DNA of 64,000 nucleotides. Origin: Typhlomys cinereus (Eukaryota > Chordata > Mammalia > Rodentia > Platacanthomyidae). The notes beneath the pieces were generated by a model. The model had not been told where the DNA came from. It saw only the letters and a program-made list of their open reading frames with translations, and made no database searches. Within the stretch, counting starts at the first letter, position 1. Each line of letters opens with the position of its first letter. Both the position numbers and the translations under genes were made by a program. Below are positions 24,101-36,451 of this stretch, piece by piece. Where the stretch lies: the NCBI GenBank assembly GCA_023101885.1, contig JALPQD010000125.1, forward strand, positions 62,001-126,000. The letters are read 5' to 3'.

Positions 24101-24599
24101 TCCCTGAGGTTGAAAGTTTAAAACTCTCCTGAGGCATACAGAATATGTGAACTGATAAGATAGAAAGTTTACAAAATCAAAGTCCAAGACATGTTCTTGT
24201 CCTCGTGAGCTCTATACCATGTTGGTAGCCAGTAGGGACTCTGAAGTCATGTTATGTATGTGCTGGACTGGAGAGACAGTTGTAACAGTTGAAACTTGTG
24301 CAATGGAGATCTTCTCTTCTGATTTACAAAGTGGACATAACAGAATCCATCTCTGATCTATGAAAGTATAAGCCCAAGTACTGACAAGATGAGATCTCAA
24401 GTCACAAGCCAGGAAAAGGGCAGCATGGGACTGATGACCTTGAACTATACATAATCTTGAAAAACATATAAAGAAATGCCCCAAGTCAGGGTCTGATGTT
24501 CTGGCCTACAAGGACTCCTTTCACTTTCTTGTGATAAGCACCCTTGAATTTCTATGAGCAATCACACTCTCTTCTGGCCTCAGGGCACACTGAGATTGG
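21180..24599. other. Unannotated single-copy DNA, 3.4 kb
   Basis: The longest stretch of the first half without a recognised repeat. It is AT-rich, with open frames of 115 codons at most and no protein-like pattern. The low repeat density could reflect constraint or simply repeats too old to recognise by eye. Confidence 0.5.
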
Positions 24600-24870
24600 G
24601 CATGCCTACTCCTGAAGTAGGCAACATGTAGCTTTTATCATCAGCAGAGTCTACCCACCCTGGCCATAGTGATTGGCGCAGAATCAGGCACACGACCCAT
24701 TCTAACCAGTGATTATCAGGTCCATAAGCTGTTGACTGAGCAAAACATGAACTCAGGAGGATGTAAGTCTGAGTTGCCATGGACAGTCGCGAGAAGAGGA
24801 ACAATTTATGAGCGAGACCAAAAAAAGGTGGACAAGTAAGAGAAAGACTGAGTGCAAATGAATTTGAACT
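24600..24870 (+). repeat. Possible ancient mammalian LTR fragment
   Basis: The order 'gtgattggcgcagaatcagg', 'acacgacccattctaaccag' and 'ctcaggaggatgtaagtctg' recalls an old mammalian LTR family of the MLT/MER class. Gaps are large and the family is not assigned. Confidence 0.3.
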
Positions 24871-25974
24871 CCTGAATACAGCCAAAACTAAAGAAAAAAT
24901 CCACATAGACTTTAAAAATTATTATATAATCTATTAAATTCTCTTTTTGGATTAATGTCAACTTAGGACTTCTATATGTGTCCCCCTCCCCAGATGAACT
25001 GAGACCCTTCCCCATGCCATACACAGAGTTGGACAAAGGCACAAGGTCACTGTGGAAAATCACAATGGTAATATTGAGAGTAATATCCCCAAGCCAAGAG
25101 AACTGGATATAATCAAATAAAAGTCTAAAATGAAATAGTCAGCCTCTAGTTTATCTGCCACCAAGAGCAAGTGATTGGCCTGTGGGCATGGTTTGGGCTT
25201 ACAGACATCAGAACAATCTAATGGCAGAACAAGATGTTCTACGTAGGTCCCACATCCACGGGCCAAGCAAGGCTTCCAGGAAGCTCCCGTGAGACAGATG
25301 TTCTTACCTTGCTCTTCCAGCTCATCAAATTTCCTTTGAACTTGCTGACATGGCTAACAAGTGCTTGGAAGTTTAAAGCAAACTAGGAAGGTGGACATGT
25401 TTTCCTTTGATCAATTAAATATATTCAAAAAGATATGATAGAAGAACTACTTTCTGAATACAACAAAAATCTAGTGAACTACATATAGATATATACGATG
25501 CAAAGACACAAAGATCTATTTAGGAATAGAGAGCAGAGTAAAGGCATCAAAGGATGGTCTATGTGTAGAATCTAAAATCCAATTCTCTTACATGTTGGCA
25601 ATCTGCAGAGGACAAAAATAACTGGAAAGGAAAATGAAAGACAAATAAAATTCAAAGAAGAAAACATTTGAATACAAATAGACATAATCAAGTCTCAAGA
25701 ACATTATCTAGACTAATAAAGAGTAATGCCAAGGAAGGCTCCAAATTCTAGCAGTTCAGAAGATGTTCCTGCATTGTGCATTTCCCAGTGCAAAAGTGGA
25801 AACCATATCTTGCACAGAGAACACAGTGCCCACCATTTCCGCATCTCATCTAGGAAAAGTGAGGACTTTTAGCCAGAATGCAGCAGAAGGTCCTCTCTTT
25901 CTTCTCTTCCTCCTTCTCTCTCCCACCAGCAGGCTTCCACAGTACTTTCATATATCATTGAATTGATTGACGAA
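24871..25974. other. Unannotated single-copy DNA
   Basis: No gene or recognisable repeat. Confidence 0.5.
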
Positions 25975-26085
25975 TTAACTACCTTTATTCTCACCTTACT
26001 CTTAATTTTACTGTTGACAAACTAAGGGTCAAAATGGTGAGTGTTTAGTTGAAGGTCACATAGCAATTTGAAACAAGAATTCAAT
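25975..26085 (-). repeat. MIR-like fragment
   Basis: Reversed MIR core: 'ttgacaaactaagggtcaaa' followed by 'gttgaaggtcacatagcaat' and 'acaagaattcaa'. Confidence 0.55.
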
Positions 26086-26619
26086 ACTCCTAAAACAAGG
26101 GGGGGAAATGTTCATATCTGGATGCTAGTGACTCTTAAGCAATTAGAAGAGTGATCACATGGGCAAGTGATCCCGCAAGGGCTGGAGGATCAAAGAAAGG
26201 TTCTTTGTTACCATGCTTTACAGAAGATGGTTCCAGCAAAGAAGAGCCAGTAAATTAGGAGAAACAGGAAGTAGAGGAAAGAGGTGGTAAGAAGCAGCTT
26301 CCCCTAGTATTTTGGCAGAAGTATTTAGACTTACTGGGCAGAAGCAGCTGGAAACATGAATCTACTAGAATGTCAATGGCATTTGTTGGTGTCATTAACC
26401 CACAGGTCCTTTATTGGGGCCAGGGAGGAACTTAAACACACAGACTGTTCTAGAGAGAAATGAAAATGCATCAACAGGCTTAATTCCTCACAGCTCACAA
26501 TGTGGAAACTGTCATCCATGGGCCCAAGCCCGCCTCCATCCCTATCAACTGAGCAACCCTCGGTGACCTTCCTCTCTCCATTAGGACTGGCTGGCTGCTG
26601 AGACGCCTTTCTGAGGGAG
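26086..26619. other. Unannotated single-copy DNA
   Basis: No gene or recognisable repeat. Confidence 0.5.
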
Positions 26620-27110
26620 GTAGGGATGTGTCACAAAGGCATAATTAAATTCAGTTGAGGTTAATCTAAAATCGTCCATCCTGTCCTCCTCTTCTGCCTT
26701 TTACTGACAAATGAATATAAACCCGAAATTCATTTTGCTTCCAGAATGCCTGGGATGCTAAAATTATTCATATTTTAATCGGCTTTTAACAAGAATAGGT
26801 AAGAAAGAAAATTAGGACAATTAAGAAATAATGAAGCCATTATAAAAACAGTAATGATTTGAAAGCAGGTAAGGGAATACTCTTATTGGAAATGCTGAAT
26901 ACCTGCAAATGAGCAGTCGGATGACAGGCATGCCAGGGGAGTCAGGGACTTCACCAGCGCGCAAAGTGAACCATTTATAATCATTTCCTCCCCAAACTGA
27001 GGACAAAGCGAACGTCCTGATTATTACAGGAAATGTATATTCTCTTGGAAATTGACCATCTTGAACAATTACATCCGAAGATGTTATCGGTGCTTTGCAC
27101 AAATGCATTC
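26620..27110. other. AT-rich unique block, possible conserved noncoding element
   Basis: A repeat-free block carries several homeodomain-type TAAT/ATTA cores ('gcataattaaattcag', 'aaaattattcatatttt', 'acaattaag'), an octamer-like 'gcacaaatgcat' and isolated CpGs in otherwise AT-rich DNA. That texture is typical of deeply conserved noncoding elements, but conservation cannot be judged without alignment. Confidence 0.25.
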
Positions 27111-28545
27111 TCTTTTCAAAGACAGTAACTTTCTAGTGTTTTCCTTCTAAATCAGAAGACTTTTTAAAAAAGCCCTTAGAGTCAGATTTGCTTTCTTTAA
27201 AAAAAATGTTTTGAAGTTACGACATGATGTTAGCAGCTGTCACAAGCACCCCGATGTCTCTGATGTTTGCCCACTGAATCCAATGGGAGATTCCTTTCCT
27301 CCATCAACTCTCCTGAGAATGCCTCTTCTGAGTAGTGAGTCCAAGACTTGGATTCATCCCACCATGTGGCTCCTCTGTCTGTAAGGATCTCAAAGATATC
27401 GTTTCTGTCTGTTTCAAAGACACTGATGGAGAGATCTTGGAAGATTGTTTAGAAACATTTGTGGACACACCTGATGATGGCTAGCATGGCATTAATCCAC
27501 ATTCTATCTGCCAGAACTAGGCTCCCACCTCCATCCCAGAAACACAAAAAGACCAGATCAGCTGTGTGCCTGGGAAGGCTAGAGGGGCGTTCTCCAAGGA
27601 TTCAGGGATGGCAGCAGTCTGCTACTGCTAGCTAAACAAAGGCTGAACTTCCAGCATAGTTAGAAATAGCTTCATCTAGAAATAAAGACTATGCATAGAT
27701 TTCATCTTGTACTGCTCAGTCTAGAATGTACAGTGAAAAGCGGGCAGGATGACATGTCCTCAACCACACATATGTCACAGCCTCTGATCTGAGAAAAGTG
27801 AGTAGGTGACAGCAGGAATGGTCCCAATGACAGCCGCAGGGGCTTTTAGGACGAAGGAACCTTCAGTGCACAGTTTGCCAGTCTGTCTTTTCTTTCAACT
27901 GTTTGTCAATCTCTCTCCTCACTCTCCATTCTCAGAGTTTCTGGTGCTCTGTCTCAACCTGGCTGTCAGAGATGGGGAGAGCAGGCAACAAAAACCAAAA
28001 AAACATACAAACATAAAACAAATGAAACTGAAAGAAACCCAACACCACAAGTCCCGGGAAACGAGAATGATGAAGAAAAGCTGCTGCCAGATGCATCTCA
28101 TGGCGAGGCCAATGATCTAATTCTCCTATTATCAAAAGCTGTAGGTAAAGGCAACCTTGGCAGAGGCTTAAAAAAAAATCAAAAGCCTGCAACATCACTG
28201 GAACTGCGTTATCGCGTTATCTGATGTATGCCTTTTCAACGTCCAGGCTTGTGTCATATACTGATAAGAAACTTGAGCCATCAAAACGTTATTTTATCTG
28301 CTATCTGGATTTTAAAGAATGGTGAAAACTGGCAGATGGAACTCGGCTATTTATATATTTGAAAGTATGTTAGCCCACTAGGGACTGTAAGAGTGTACAC
28401 ACATGAATCAGAATTCAGACTTAGAATAATGTAATGAAAAGCAGCAGCTTTGATGCTATAGATGGTTGATACTGTCCAGAATAGTGTTTACATTACAACA
28501 GTTCTTTCATAATTAAGGAAAGTAAGAGCTGGAAAAAAATGTTTG
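27111..28545. other. Unannotated single-copy DNA
   Basis: No gene. A perfect tandem of the octamer GCGTTATC lies at 28206-28221. Frames of 104 and 88 codons near 27806-28198 overlap on opposite strands and show no domain. Confidence 0.5.
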
Positions 28546-28697
28546 AAAGAGAAGATTGGCTCATCGGTTGGAAGTGCTTGCTGCTTAGTTTGAGCACCTG
28601 AGTTCATCCCCAAAACCCACACAGTACAAGGAGAAAATTGACTCCTGCAAGTTGTCCTCTGACCTCCACACATGTGTCAAGATGTGTGCACAAGCAC

Positions 28698-28749
<52 letters not shown>

Positions 28750-28774
28750 TAAATAAATAGCTATAATAAAAAGT
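28546..28774 (+). repeat. B3-like SINE with (AC)21 tail
   Basis: The B-box region 'gagcacctgagttcatcccc' is followed by 'caagttgtcctctgacctcc', a typical rodent B3/B2-superfamily body. The CA run spans 28706-28747 and 'gataaataaata' ends the copy. Confidence 0.75.
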
Positions 28775-30064
28775 AAAATAAGAAACCAAATAGCCCCATC
28801 ATAAACTCACCAGGGATATGAGGACCTCCATGGAGCAAACATTTTTTAAGACAAACTTTAAAAAGTTGCTTCTTTAAGTTTAAGAGAATATCAAAACTCC
28901 CTAGAAGCATGCACTAATCCTTCTACATTTCATGCAACTCTGAGAAAACATCTTTTTCCTAAATGACTAGACATTACTCAAGCAGACCTCCATTCTTGAG
29001 AAGACAAATGCCAACCAAAGGAAGCTTTCTGTATATTTATCTTTCCTTTGAGAATACTGATGCTAGAAATTAGTAAGATTTTTGACCATTTATCATACAG
29101 AGAGACAATTGCCAGGCACGAATTTTTATGTCAAGCCACACCTAGCCATACATGTTTGTCTCTTAATTCACAGGCTCTGAGTATCAAATTGCAACATCGT
29201 TGGGCTTCAGTCAAAGGAAATATGTGTCAAACCTTTCCTTGTGGTTTAAATTAGCTGCAATACTGAAAACAAGCAAGCTGCTTTGAAGATCCAAACCTAT
29301 GGGTAATCTTAAAATTATTTATTTCTTGTTTTAAACATATCATTTAATGAGATTTTGGCAGCATATTGACCTTCTTAATGAGGTTTGACTAAAGCCAATA
29401 TTAAAATTAATGTGCCTTACCTGAGCAGCCAGTAACAGATCACAAGAGAAACTGGCTCAAAAGAGACAGGTGGAAACCAGACTGGCATTAAGAACAGTCC
29501 ACAGACAGTTCAAATGCAGGTGATTGAGATCTGACATCATCATTAGGGAATCTGAAAACTACCTTTTCAAGTCATGCATGGGGCTCAGTGACCACAATGT
29601 ACTGATAGGAGATATTGATTTCAGTGACTTAGTTCATGGAAATATAATGGAATTGGAAAGGTCCCAAGAGCCTCCATAGTTTGGATCTTTGAGGCAATTT
29701 GCTTGCTTCCTTTTCAGAAAAGCTGTTTTTAGTACCATGAACGTGAAAACTACATGGTCAATGGCTGCCATTGCAGGGCAGAAATAGTGCTTGGTTCTGA
29801 TTGGTCCTCGGTCTCATGTGCACATTTAAGTGGGTGTTAAAATGCTTGCTTATTAACTGATCTCAAATCCTAGCTCTCACTCCCAAGCATCACAGAACAG
29901 GAACCAACCTTCCCTTCTGCCCACGTGATCCCTGAGGACAGGCCGGTCAGACCAACGATGACATCTGTCATTCTCTTTCAACTTCCCCATTTTTTTCTTT
30001 GTGAATCTTCGACTTGAGTTCATAAGTAAGACCTGGTCTTTCCTTCTAGTTCTTCCAAGATAAG
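28775..30064. other. Unannotated single-copy DNA
   Basis: No gene or recognisable repeat. Confidence 0.5.
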
Positions 30065-30165
30065 TTTCAGAGCTCAGCCTGGGATCTGGGATCACTTCAC
30101 TGCTGTATGACTTTGGGTAGTTTTTCCCCCTTCCTGGAACATAGTTTCTTAGTTAAGAAAAGTGA
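30065..30165 (+). repeat. MIR SINE fragment
   Basis: The forward MIR core is seen: 'cttcactgctgtatgacttt' then 'gggtagtttttcccccttcc' and 'catagtttcttagttaagaa'. Confidence 0.6.
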
Positions 30166-30959
30166 AGCAATGGAAGACATGAAATTACATGCAACGCTTG
30201 TGGATCCAAGAGACTCTTCCTAGTGACAAGCAGTATGCATGCAGTAAGTCCAGGATTCTCCTTATCCATCCGTCTGGAGACTTGAGGATTATTCCACGTA
30301 GTCAAATAGAGCTCAAGCTCCCAAAGGAATCCGAGATGTCAAATTATCCACTACATTCTCAGGGTCACCATATGTACACTGCCAACCCTCCTACAGCATC
30401 CCATGCATGATAATATCCATCTCAAGTCACCTTGGTGAACCCCTTGGCATGTCCTCTGAGCAGGTGAAAAGGTGCTCTCTTTGTATTTGAATCCTCAGCC
30501 CAGGCAGCTGAGGTAAGCTGGACCACAGAGCAAAAGAGCAAGGGTGAAAACTGACTTTCTGCTAGATTTACTGAACTTCCACTCATGTTTAAGAGACCAA
30601 AAATAGTCTTCAAATATGCTTGCAAACAGCGATGCTGCCCTTGAATGTCTTCCCCCGGCTCTCGTCTGAGTCAGTATAATGAGTCTGCATTTTATAAGAG
30701 CTGAGCCTGGTCCAAATGGAACCGTGTAAACTGTTAGAAAGATTAATGGACTGTATCATCCAGCAGTTGACTATAAACTTCTAATTGTCTGAATCTCAGT
30801 GTGGTGTCTGGAGCTAAGCTGGAGTCCGCTTCCTCGGTGGCTAATATCCACAGATATTGTTCATTATTTTTCTAATGCCAGCCCTAGGTACATCAGTGCC
30901 GGGAAGATCCCTGAGGAAAACAACAACTTTTGTTGTAGGTACTTGAGAGTCATCATTAT
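30166..30959. other. Unannotated single-copy DNA
   Basis: No gene or recognisable repeat. Confidence 0.5.
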
Positions 30960-31080
30960 CACCGTTGCCAATTAATTCATCAATCAGTGTTTACCGAGCT
31001 GCCACTGAGAACAGGGAACAGTACTGCTGAGAGAGGAAGAGGGGACGAGTCTGTGAAGACAAAAGCTCTGCTTCCAAGGA
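30960..31080. repeat. Ancient mammal-wide repeat remnant
   Basis: 'attcatcaatcagtgtttac' followed by 'gaacagggaacagtactgct' and 'gaagacaaaagctctgcttc' follows the motif order of an old repeat usually reading 'atttattgagcacctactat' at this point. The family is uncertain (L2- or MIR-related). Confidence 0.4.
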
Positions 31081-33926
31081 ATTGGGGACAGGAGGGTTAG
31101 CTACAAAGAGAAGCCAAGCAATCACCCCAATATGACATGTGCCATCAAGACACATACACTAAACTTACAAACTGGGATTCAGGATTTCAACCAGGCTTAC
31201 CTTCCTAAGGAACAAAATATGTGAGAACATGATTTGAGAAATATATTAAATTCAACATAAGGAAAGGACTTATCATAACCTAAACTAGAAAAGAACGGAT
31301 TACATTAGAACTAAGGAGAAATAAGGTTTCTTAGAATCTTTATGCCCAATGCTTTCAAATTCATTACAAATTCATCCTACATTTTCAGAACATTTCTAGT
31401 GCTTTTTCCAGGTATGGAACCTGTATTCTTTGCAAGCTTTGAATCACCTGAAGAGGCTTATTCCAGCCAAACTTTGTCCTTGCTAGAAACACATTCTATT
31501 AAAAAAAAATCAAATCCTGGCTGTTGGTTGGAATCACGGGAAAGCTGGGGAGGATTTCTTCCTCTATCCCTACCTATCTGCTCTCCATTCTCTTTTCCTG
31601 GCTACACACTGTATCCTCTGGACAGAAACCATTTTGCTGCTAGTCACATGACACCCTTCCACCAAAATGGGAACTGGGGAGCACCAAGCTGAGATCCCAG
31701 GAGACCCTGATCTTTTCACTCCAGGCGCTGAATTGTATAAGATGCCTTTAAGCACTTTACAAAACGCCCCACCTTCTTACTTTGCAGGTGCACCAAATGA
31801 ACACATCCCCATGAGTTCCAAACTGCTTTTCTTCCCAGGAAACGAAGGTGAGGGGCATATTTGTTGGCTCTACTGCCGTGCTGTGTTAGAACCCACTGAG
31901 AGGCATAATACCTGTTGGCAAACAAAACTACAAGTCTCCAAAGTTAATCAAGTTGCTGAGGTTTTCAGGATCCGGATGTTGGCAGAATTTCCCCTATAGG
32001 CCCGTGCCAATTTAGAGTTTAAATACCTAGGGAATAGTAAATATAGAACACGCAACTACAGCATTGAGAAAGAACCGAGACGTCTGTCCTGTTTACCTGC
32101 ATGCCCACTTCCCTGCTCAAACTTCCCTCTTGACAAGATGAGGAATAATGGTATACATGCTCTGCTCTGTCCCGGAAAAAACCACTTCGTCATTCTTCAA
32201 ACCAGTCACTTGCCTGACACCTCATCGATAGCAACCAAATGCAAATTCTATAGATCAGAAAAATGGGCTGATGAGGAGCAGACTCGTGTAGATTTGGATC
32301 TCCACTCCCATGATGAAAAACAGGTTAAGGCCTATTGCACCATAGAGTTTGGAAATAACTGATTCCATAAACTGTCTCAAGTTGTTACAATGAGACCTAT
32401 AAAAGGACAATCCCAAAGAAGCCTGAGACTAATGAGTTGGCACAAGACGTGAGATCAGATTTTACTAGCAGTACCCATAAAGTTCTTGACCAGATTATGG
32501 AAAGGCTGTGTGCTGGCCAAGACTCCCTTTTATATTGCTAAAGGAATGGTGGCAAAGGGTCGATCTTGTTTCCTTCCAAGGACAAGTAGGAATAGGACTG
32601 TAAGATCTTGCTAGAGTGTGGCTGGGAGAAGAAAGTTTGGGAAGGGGAAACTGAAGCAGGAAGCAATAACAGAATGAAAGATCGCTCATACCAATGGAAT
32701 CATGCCCCTGGCAAAAGTGACTTGTTCTAGAATCTGGACCAAGTGGACATCAGGCGGTAAATAAGAATCCCTGGAAGCTGCAAGATGCAGAGAAAAGGAT
32801 CTGTGGAAGTCAGAGGCACGGGAATTTTACCCCTCATCTTTAAGAGTATAAATTGTGGAGGATATTAACAAACAAAAAGCCCAATGAGACTGTTTATGAG
32901 AAAAAGTAATAAAACCCACAGAGATAATGTATGACAGGCACGGAGAAATGAACTTTTCTAAGCAGAGTCGAACACCCTCTTCGTGGGTGCAGTATGCAAG
33001 ATTAACGACGCCACCCTTGCGCTCCTCGGTGGCATTTCAGGACCTTATTTTACAGCTTCCTTTCATTTCACCGGGATATAAATAATTGATAACTCAAAGG
33101 GACCAGAGAGACCCACTGCAACTGAACACAGATATTTTTTATGACATCAATTACAGGGCTAGTGATTTGATGAGAAAAAGAAAATATTTCAAACCACACT
33201 TTAATGATCCCCACCAAGAACCCCTAGTGTTCCAAATGAAACGTGGGTCTCTGGGTCTTGTTTTCTTTTTTTATTTTTTCTCTCTGTTTCCATTTTTCCT
33301 TCTTAGAAGGAATGTAAGTTCCAACTGAACAGAAGAGATGACTAATTGTTTTCATGTCTGTGTTTCGCGGCAGTGTGTTGCCAGCCTCCTTATTCTAACA
33401 GAAAGGGACTTGGGAATTTTACCCCTCATCTTGGGAGAGCTGAGGCTTAAAGGTAGGTCCTTTGGTTGTGCCACATGTCATATGACAGAAGGTGTTGTAG
33501 AGTTAGATTTGGCTACGACCTAGTTGAGCATGTCACTTATGACACTACAATCCCAGGGCATGTGAAAGACTGTTGAAAGGATGTCGGAGTTCAAGTATTT
33601 GTGCATGAGGCCTTTTATGTGGTGATGACTTCTGAATTTACAGTTGCTGGGATAGCAATAAAACTGTGGATTCGGTCCGAGAATAAGTCTGTTCCTGAAG
33701 TTTGTGTTTGCTTGAATGCAAAGTCCAAAGCATTTTTACTTTTCTGTGGTTAAAATTCTTACAAGGCTGGCTGTGCTTCATGAGAAAAGTCCAGAAATAT
33801 GCCTGGAAAGTTATGCAAAAATCCAGGGCATGCAGTTCTGTGGAACTGTGCTGAATACTCACTGTGTATCACACACAATTTCAGGGGAAGAGAGAAAACC
33901 TCAAAATGATGGTTAAAGAGATATTT
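31081..33926. other. Unannotated single-copy DNA, 2.8 kb
   Basis: No gene, RNA or confident repeat. The longest frames (110-116 codons, 31342-31999) overlap each other and lack recognisable domains. A minor CpG group lies at 32990-33040. Confidence 0.5.
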
Positions 33927-33954
33927 CAGCACAATTTCAAGAAGAAAAGAATCC

Positions 33955-34396
33955 TCAAGGATGGGAGGAGTCATGATATGCAAGATACTCCACACAAGTT
34001 AGGGCCGAAGCAATTGTAACAGGACTTTGCGTGATCTGCGCAATGACCAACATATCATTGACCCTCAAATTCTAGCATGGACTAAAGGCACTAGGATCCT
34101 TAGAAGCAAGGGATTAATAGTCATAATAGTGTTCCTATACTTAAGGGGAACACAAGAAAGAGTTCTAGGAATTGCCACTGAGTCCTTACACCTCATCAGA
34201 GAGGAGGACCCAGAGGAAAGTTTGATATACTCATTAAAGGATGCTTCAGAGATGGGGGGAGGGAGCACTGGGGGAAAGGGAGGGAGGGAGGGAAGGAAGG
34301 GACAAAGTGGGGAGGGAACAGGGAGGTCCAGGGAGGGCTGGAGGGAGGGAGGGGACAGGGGTTTCTATTATATTTGTATGAGCAGAAAAAAAAAAA
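33955..34396 (+). mobile_element. 5'-truncated L1: 3'-UTR only
   Basis: About 440 bp of L1 3'-UTR, alignable with 36645-37060 by eye, including 'gcaagatactccacacaagt', 'tagggccgaagcaat' and 'cttaaggggaacac'. It ends in a GGGA-rich tract and a poly-A run at 34385-34396. The 'agaatcct' flanking both ends (33949 and 34396) may be a short target-site duplication. Confidence 0.85.
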
Positions 34397-34521
34397 GAAT
34401 CCTACCATTCTGATACTGGTTGCACGCATTTGAATACAGCACAATTCAAGAAGTCTACATTGGAATTCATTACAAGATATAGAATAAGATTTCCTAGATT
34501 AGGTTGTAAAAGAGGCTTGGC

Positions 34522-34765
34522 AAGTTGAGGAGGTAGCTCACTGGTTAAATCTCTTTCCACAAAAGCATGGAGAATGAAGTCTGTATAATTAGAACACACC
34601 TGGAACAACAACAGTCAGTGAAGTACAGGTTCAGTTCCAGAAACAAAACAAAGAGCAATAGAGGAAGATTCAACCTCAAGCCTCCACATACGTGCACACC
34701 ACATTCAAATATGCAAATAATCATAAACACAGATGCACCCACTACAAATGCATGTATATGAAACA
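34522..34765 (+). repeat. B2-superfamily SINE, degraded
   Basis: An A-box-like 'ggtagctcactggttaaatc' is followed by an expanded middle and 'acctcaagcctccacatacg'. It lacks a clear A-tail. Confidence 0.55.
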
Positions 34766-35037
34766 AAAAGAAGGGGACTTGACATGTTTCTTCACTTCAG
34801 GCATTGTGGCTATTAGATTGCATTTCTTTTTTTTTTTTTAATAGAAGTCTAAACATATGAGGTAAGAACTTGATCAGTTTGTTTAAAACTTCAGATAACT
34901 ATAAATCTGCCTGTTGCCAACTTGAAAAAGATACTGACTAGCCATGTGGCTCTATGTTTCCAGACCTTGCTAAGAGTTGCTGACCACTTGGCACTCAAGC
35001 TGGAAAGAAAGGGGCAAATGGTTCAATGAAATGATCT

Positions 35038-35228
35038 GGACTTGGGAATATAACTCAGTTGGTTAGAGTGCTTGCCTAGCAAGCAGAAAGACCTAAATTT
35101 GATCCCCAACACCACAAAAACCAAACATGCTGATTCGCGCCTATAACCTCAACAGTCTGGCGGCAGAAACAGGAAAATCAGAAACTCAAGGTCATCCTTA
35201 GCATAGCAAGTTCAAAATCCACCTAGAT
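35038..35228 (+). repeat. B4 SINE
   Basis: The ID-like head 'aactcagttggttagagtgc' with 'cctagcaagcagaaagacct' is joined to a B1-like body, 'cgcctataacctcaacagtc' through 'ctcaaggtcatccttagcat'. A tandem pair of 24-bp A/T-rich units (35235-35258 and 35260-35283) follows the tail. Confidence 0.85.
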
Positions 35229-35576
35229 ATATATTGTCAATATATAAATAAATCTTCAAATTGTCAATAAGTAAATAAATCTTCCTTTTCTCTCCATTTT
35301 TAAAGTACAATACACCTTTGATCTTCCAGTTTGTTTTCTTGACATTTTTCTAGAATTTCTCCACATCATCTGGTGATATCAAATATGCCATAGGTTATAA
35401 GATCATAAAAGTTTCAGGCATCAAACTATTTTTCATAGCTTCTCCCTCACTGATAATATCAAGAAAACTCCATGTATCTTTAAAAAGATTTCCAAACCAA
35501 CTTGGTCTATTGAAGCAAAATTAGTCTCAAGCCAGGTAAGATTTATTGAAATGTTCTTAAAATACTTCCTGTTCTT

Positions 35577-35960
35577 ATGGCAAAAATCCACAACACAAAC
35601 AACAACAAATGCTGGAGAGGATGTGGAGAGAGGGGAACTCTGCTACATTGCTGGTGGGAATACAGGCTCACACAGCCACTCTGGCGAGCCATCTGGAGAT
35701 TCTTAAAGAAATTAAAGATTGAAATGCCATATGACCCTGCTATTCCACTTTTGGGAATAACCCCTCATACAGCAGAGATTCACATCGATAGCACAAGCAC
35801 GACCATGTTCATAGCAGCACTGTTTACAATTGCAAAGTCATGGAATCAACCCAAATGTTCAACAGTTAATAAGTGGATGAGGAAATTGTGGTACATCTAT
35901 ACAATGGAGTACTACTCAGCCATGAATTTCTGGAATTTGCTGGGAAATGGATGTCATTAG
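35577..35960 (+). pseudogene. L1 ORF2 C-terminal remnant
   Basis: A 127-codon frame covers the extreme C-terminus of the L1 ORF2 protein, downstream of the endonuclease and reverse transcriptase domains. Recognisable blocks are '[10 protein letters not shown]', '[11 protein letters not shown]', '[18 protein letters not shown]' and 'MEYYSAM'. After that the usual 'SF..TWMKLETIILS' part is frame-disrupted: 'ETIILSE' continues just downstream in another frame near 35960-35980. The ATG at 35577 is incidental, being the first in the truncated fragment. Confidence 0.9.
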
Positions 35961-36436
35961 AAACAATTATATTAAGTGAAGTATCCCAGACACAGAAAAT
36001 TAAGCACCATATGTACTCCCTAATAGGTGGTTCCTAGTACCAAACCCACCCAGCCCACCTTGAGACACTCATAGATAAATCTACGTATTACCTACAGTAA
36101 TTGCAAGGATTAAGAACAGGAGGGATGGGGTTGGAGGGCCATACCAGAAACAAGGAGAGAAGTGACCATGTTACAGTAGAGAAAATAGACCTCCATCAAG
36201 GACTGCAAGTAAGTAATGTGACACCTGGTTAAGTTCACAGACGTTCGTTCCTGATCATTTACAACTAAGGGGGTATGATCTCACCAGAAGGGGAGGGCAT
36301 ATAGTCTGGCAGATAAAAAGTAACCATTTTGCACATGGGTGATTGACCCCTCCCTCACTGAGGTTTCCTACTTTTATTACATCTACCTTTGAATGTGCTC
36401 TTATAATAAGACTCCAGTTTAACAGCTTTTTATCTC

Positions 36437-36451
36437 TGGCCAGGGGGCGAC
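36437..36451 (+). promoter_or_regulatory. CTCF-like motif inside the L1 3'-UTR
   Basis: TGGCCAGGGGGCGAC matches 12 of 15 positions of CCRSYAGRKGGCRSY and has the full CCAGGGGGCG core. Mobile elements are known to spread CTCF sites in rodents, mainly through B2 SINEs. An L1-borne site here is only a motif-level suggestion. Confidence 0.3.

Noticed and set aside
34027..34413. 128-codon frame resembling the one at 36717-37061
   Set aside because: The similarity exists because both are L1 3'-UTR copies; this region is noncoding in L1.
35577..35960. Intact gene for a reverse transcriptase
   Set aside because: Only the extreme C-terminus of L1 ORF2 is present; endonuclease and reverse transcriptase domains are missing.
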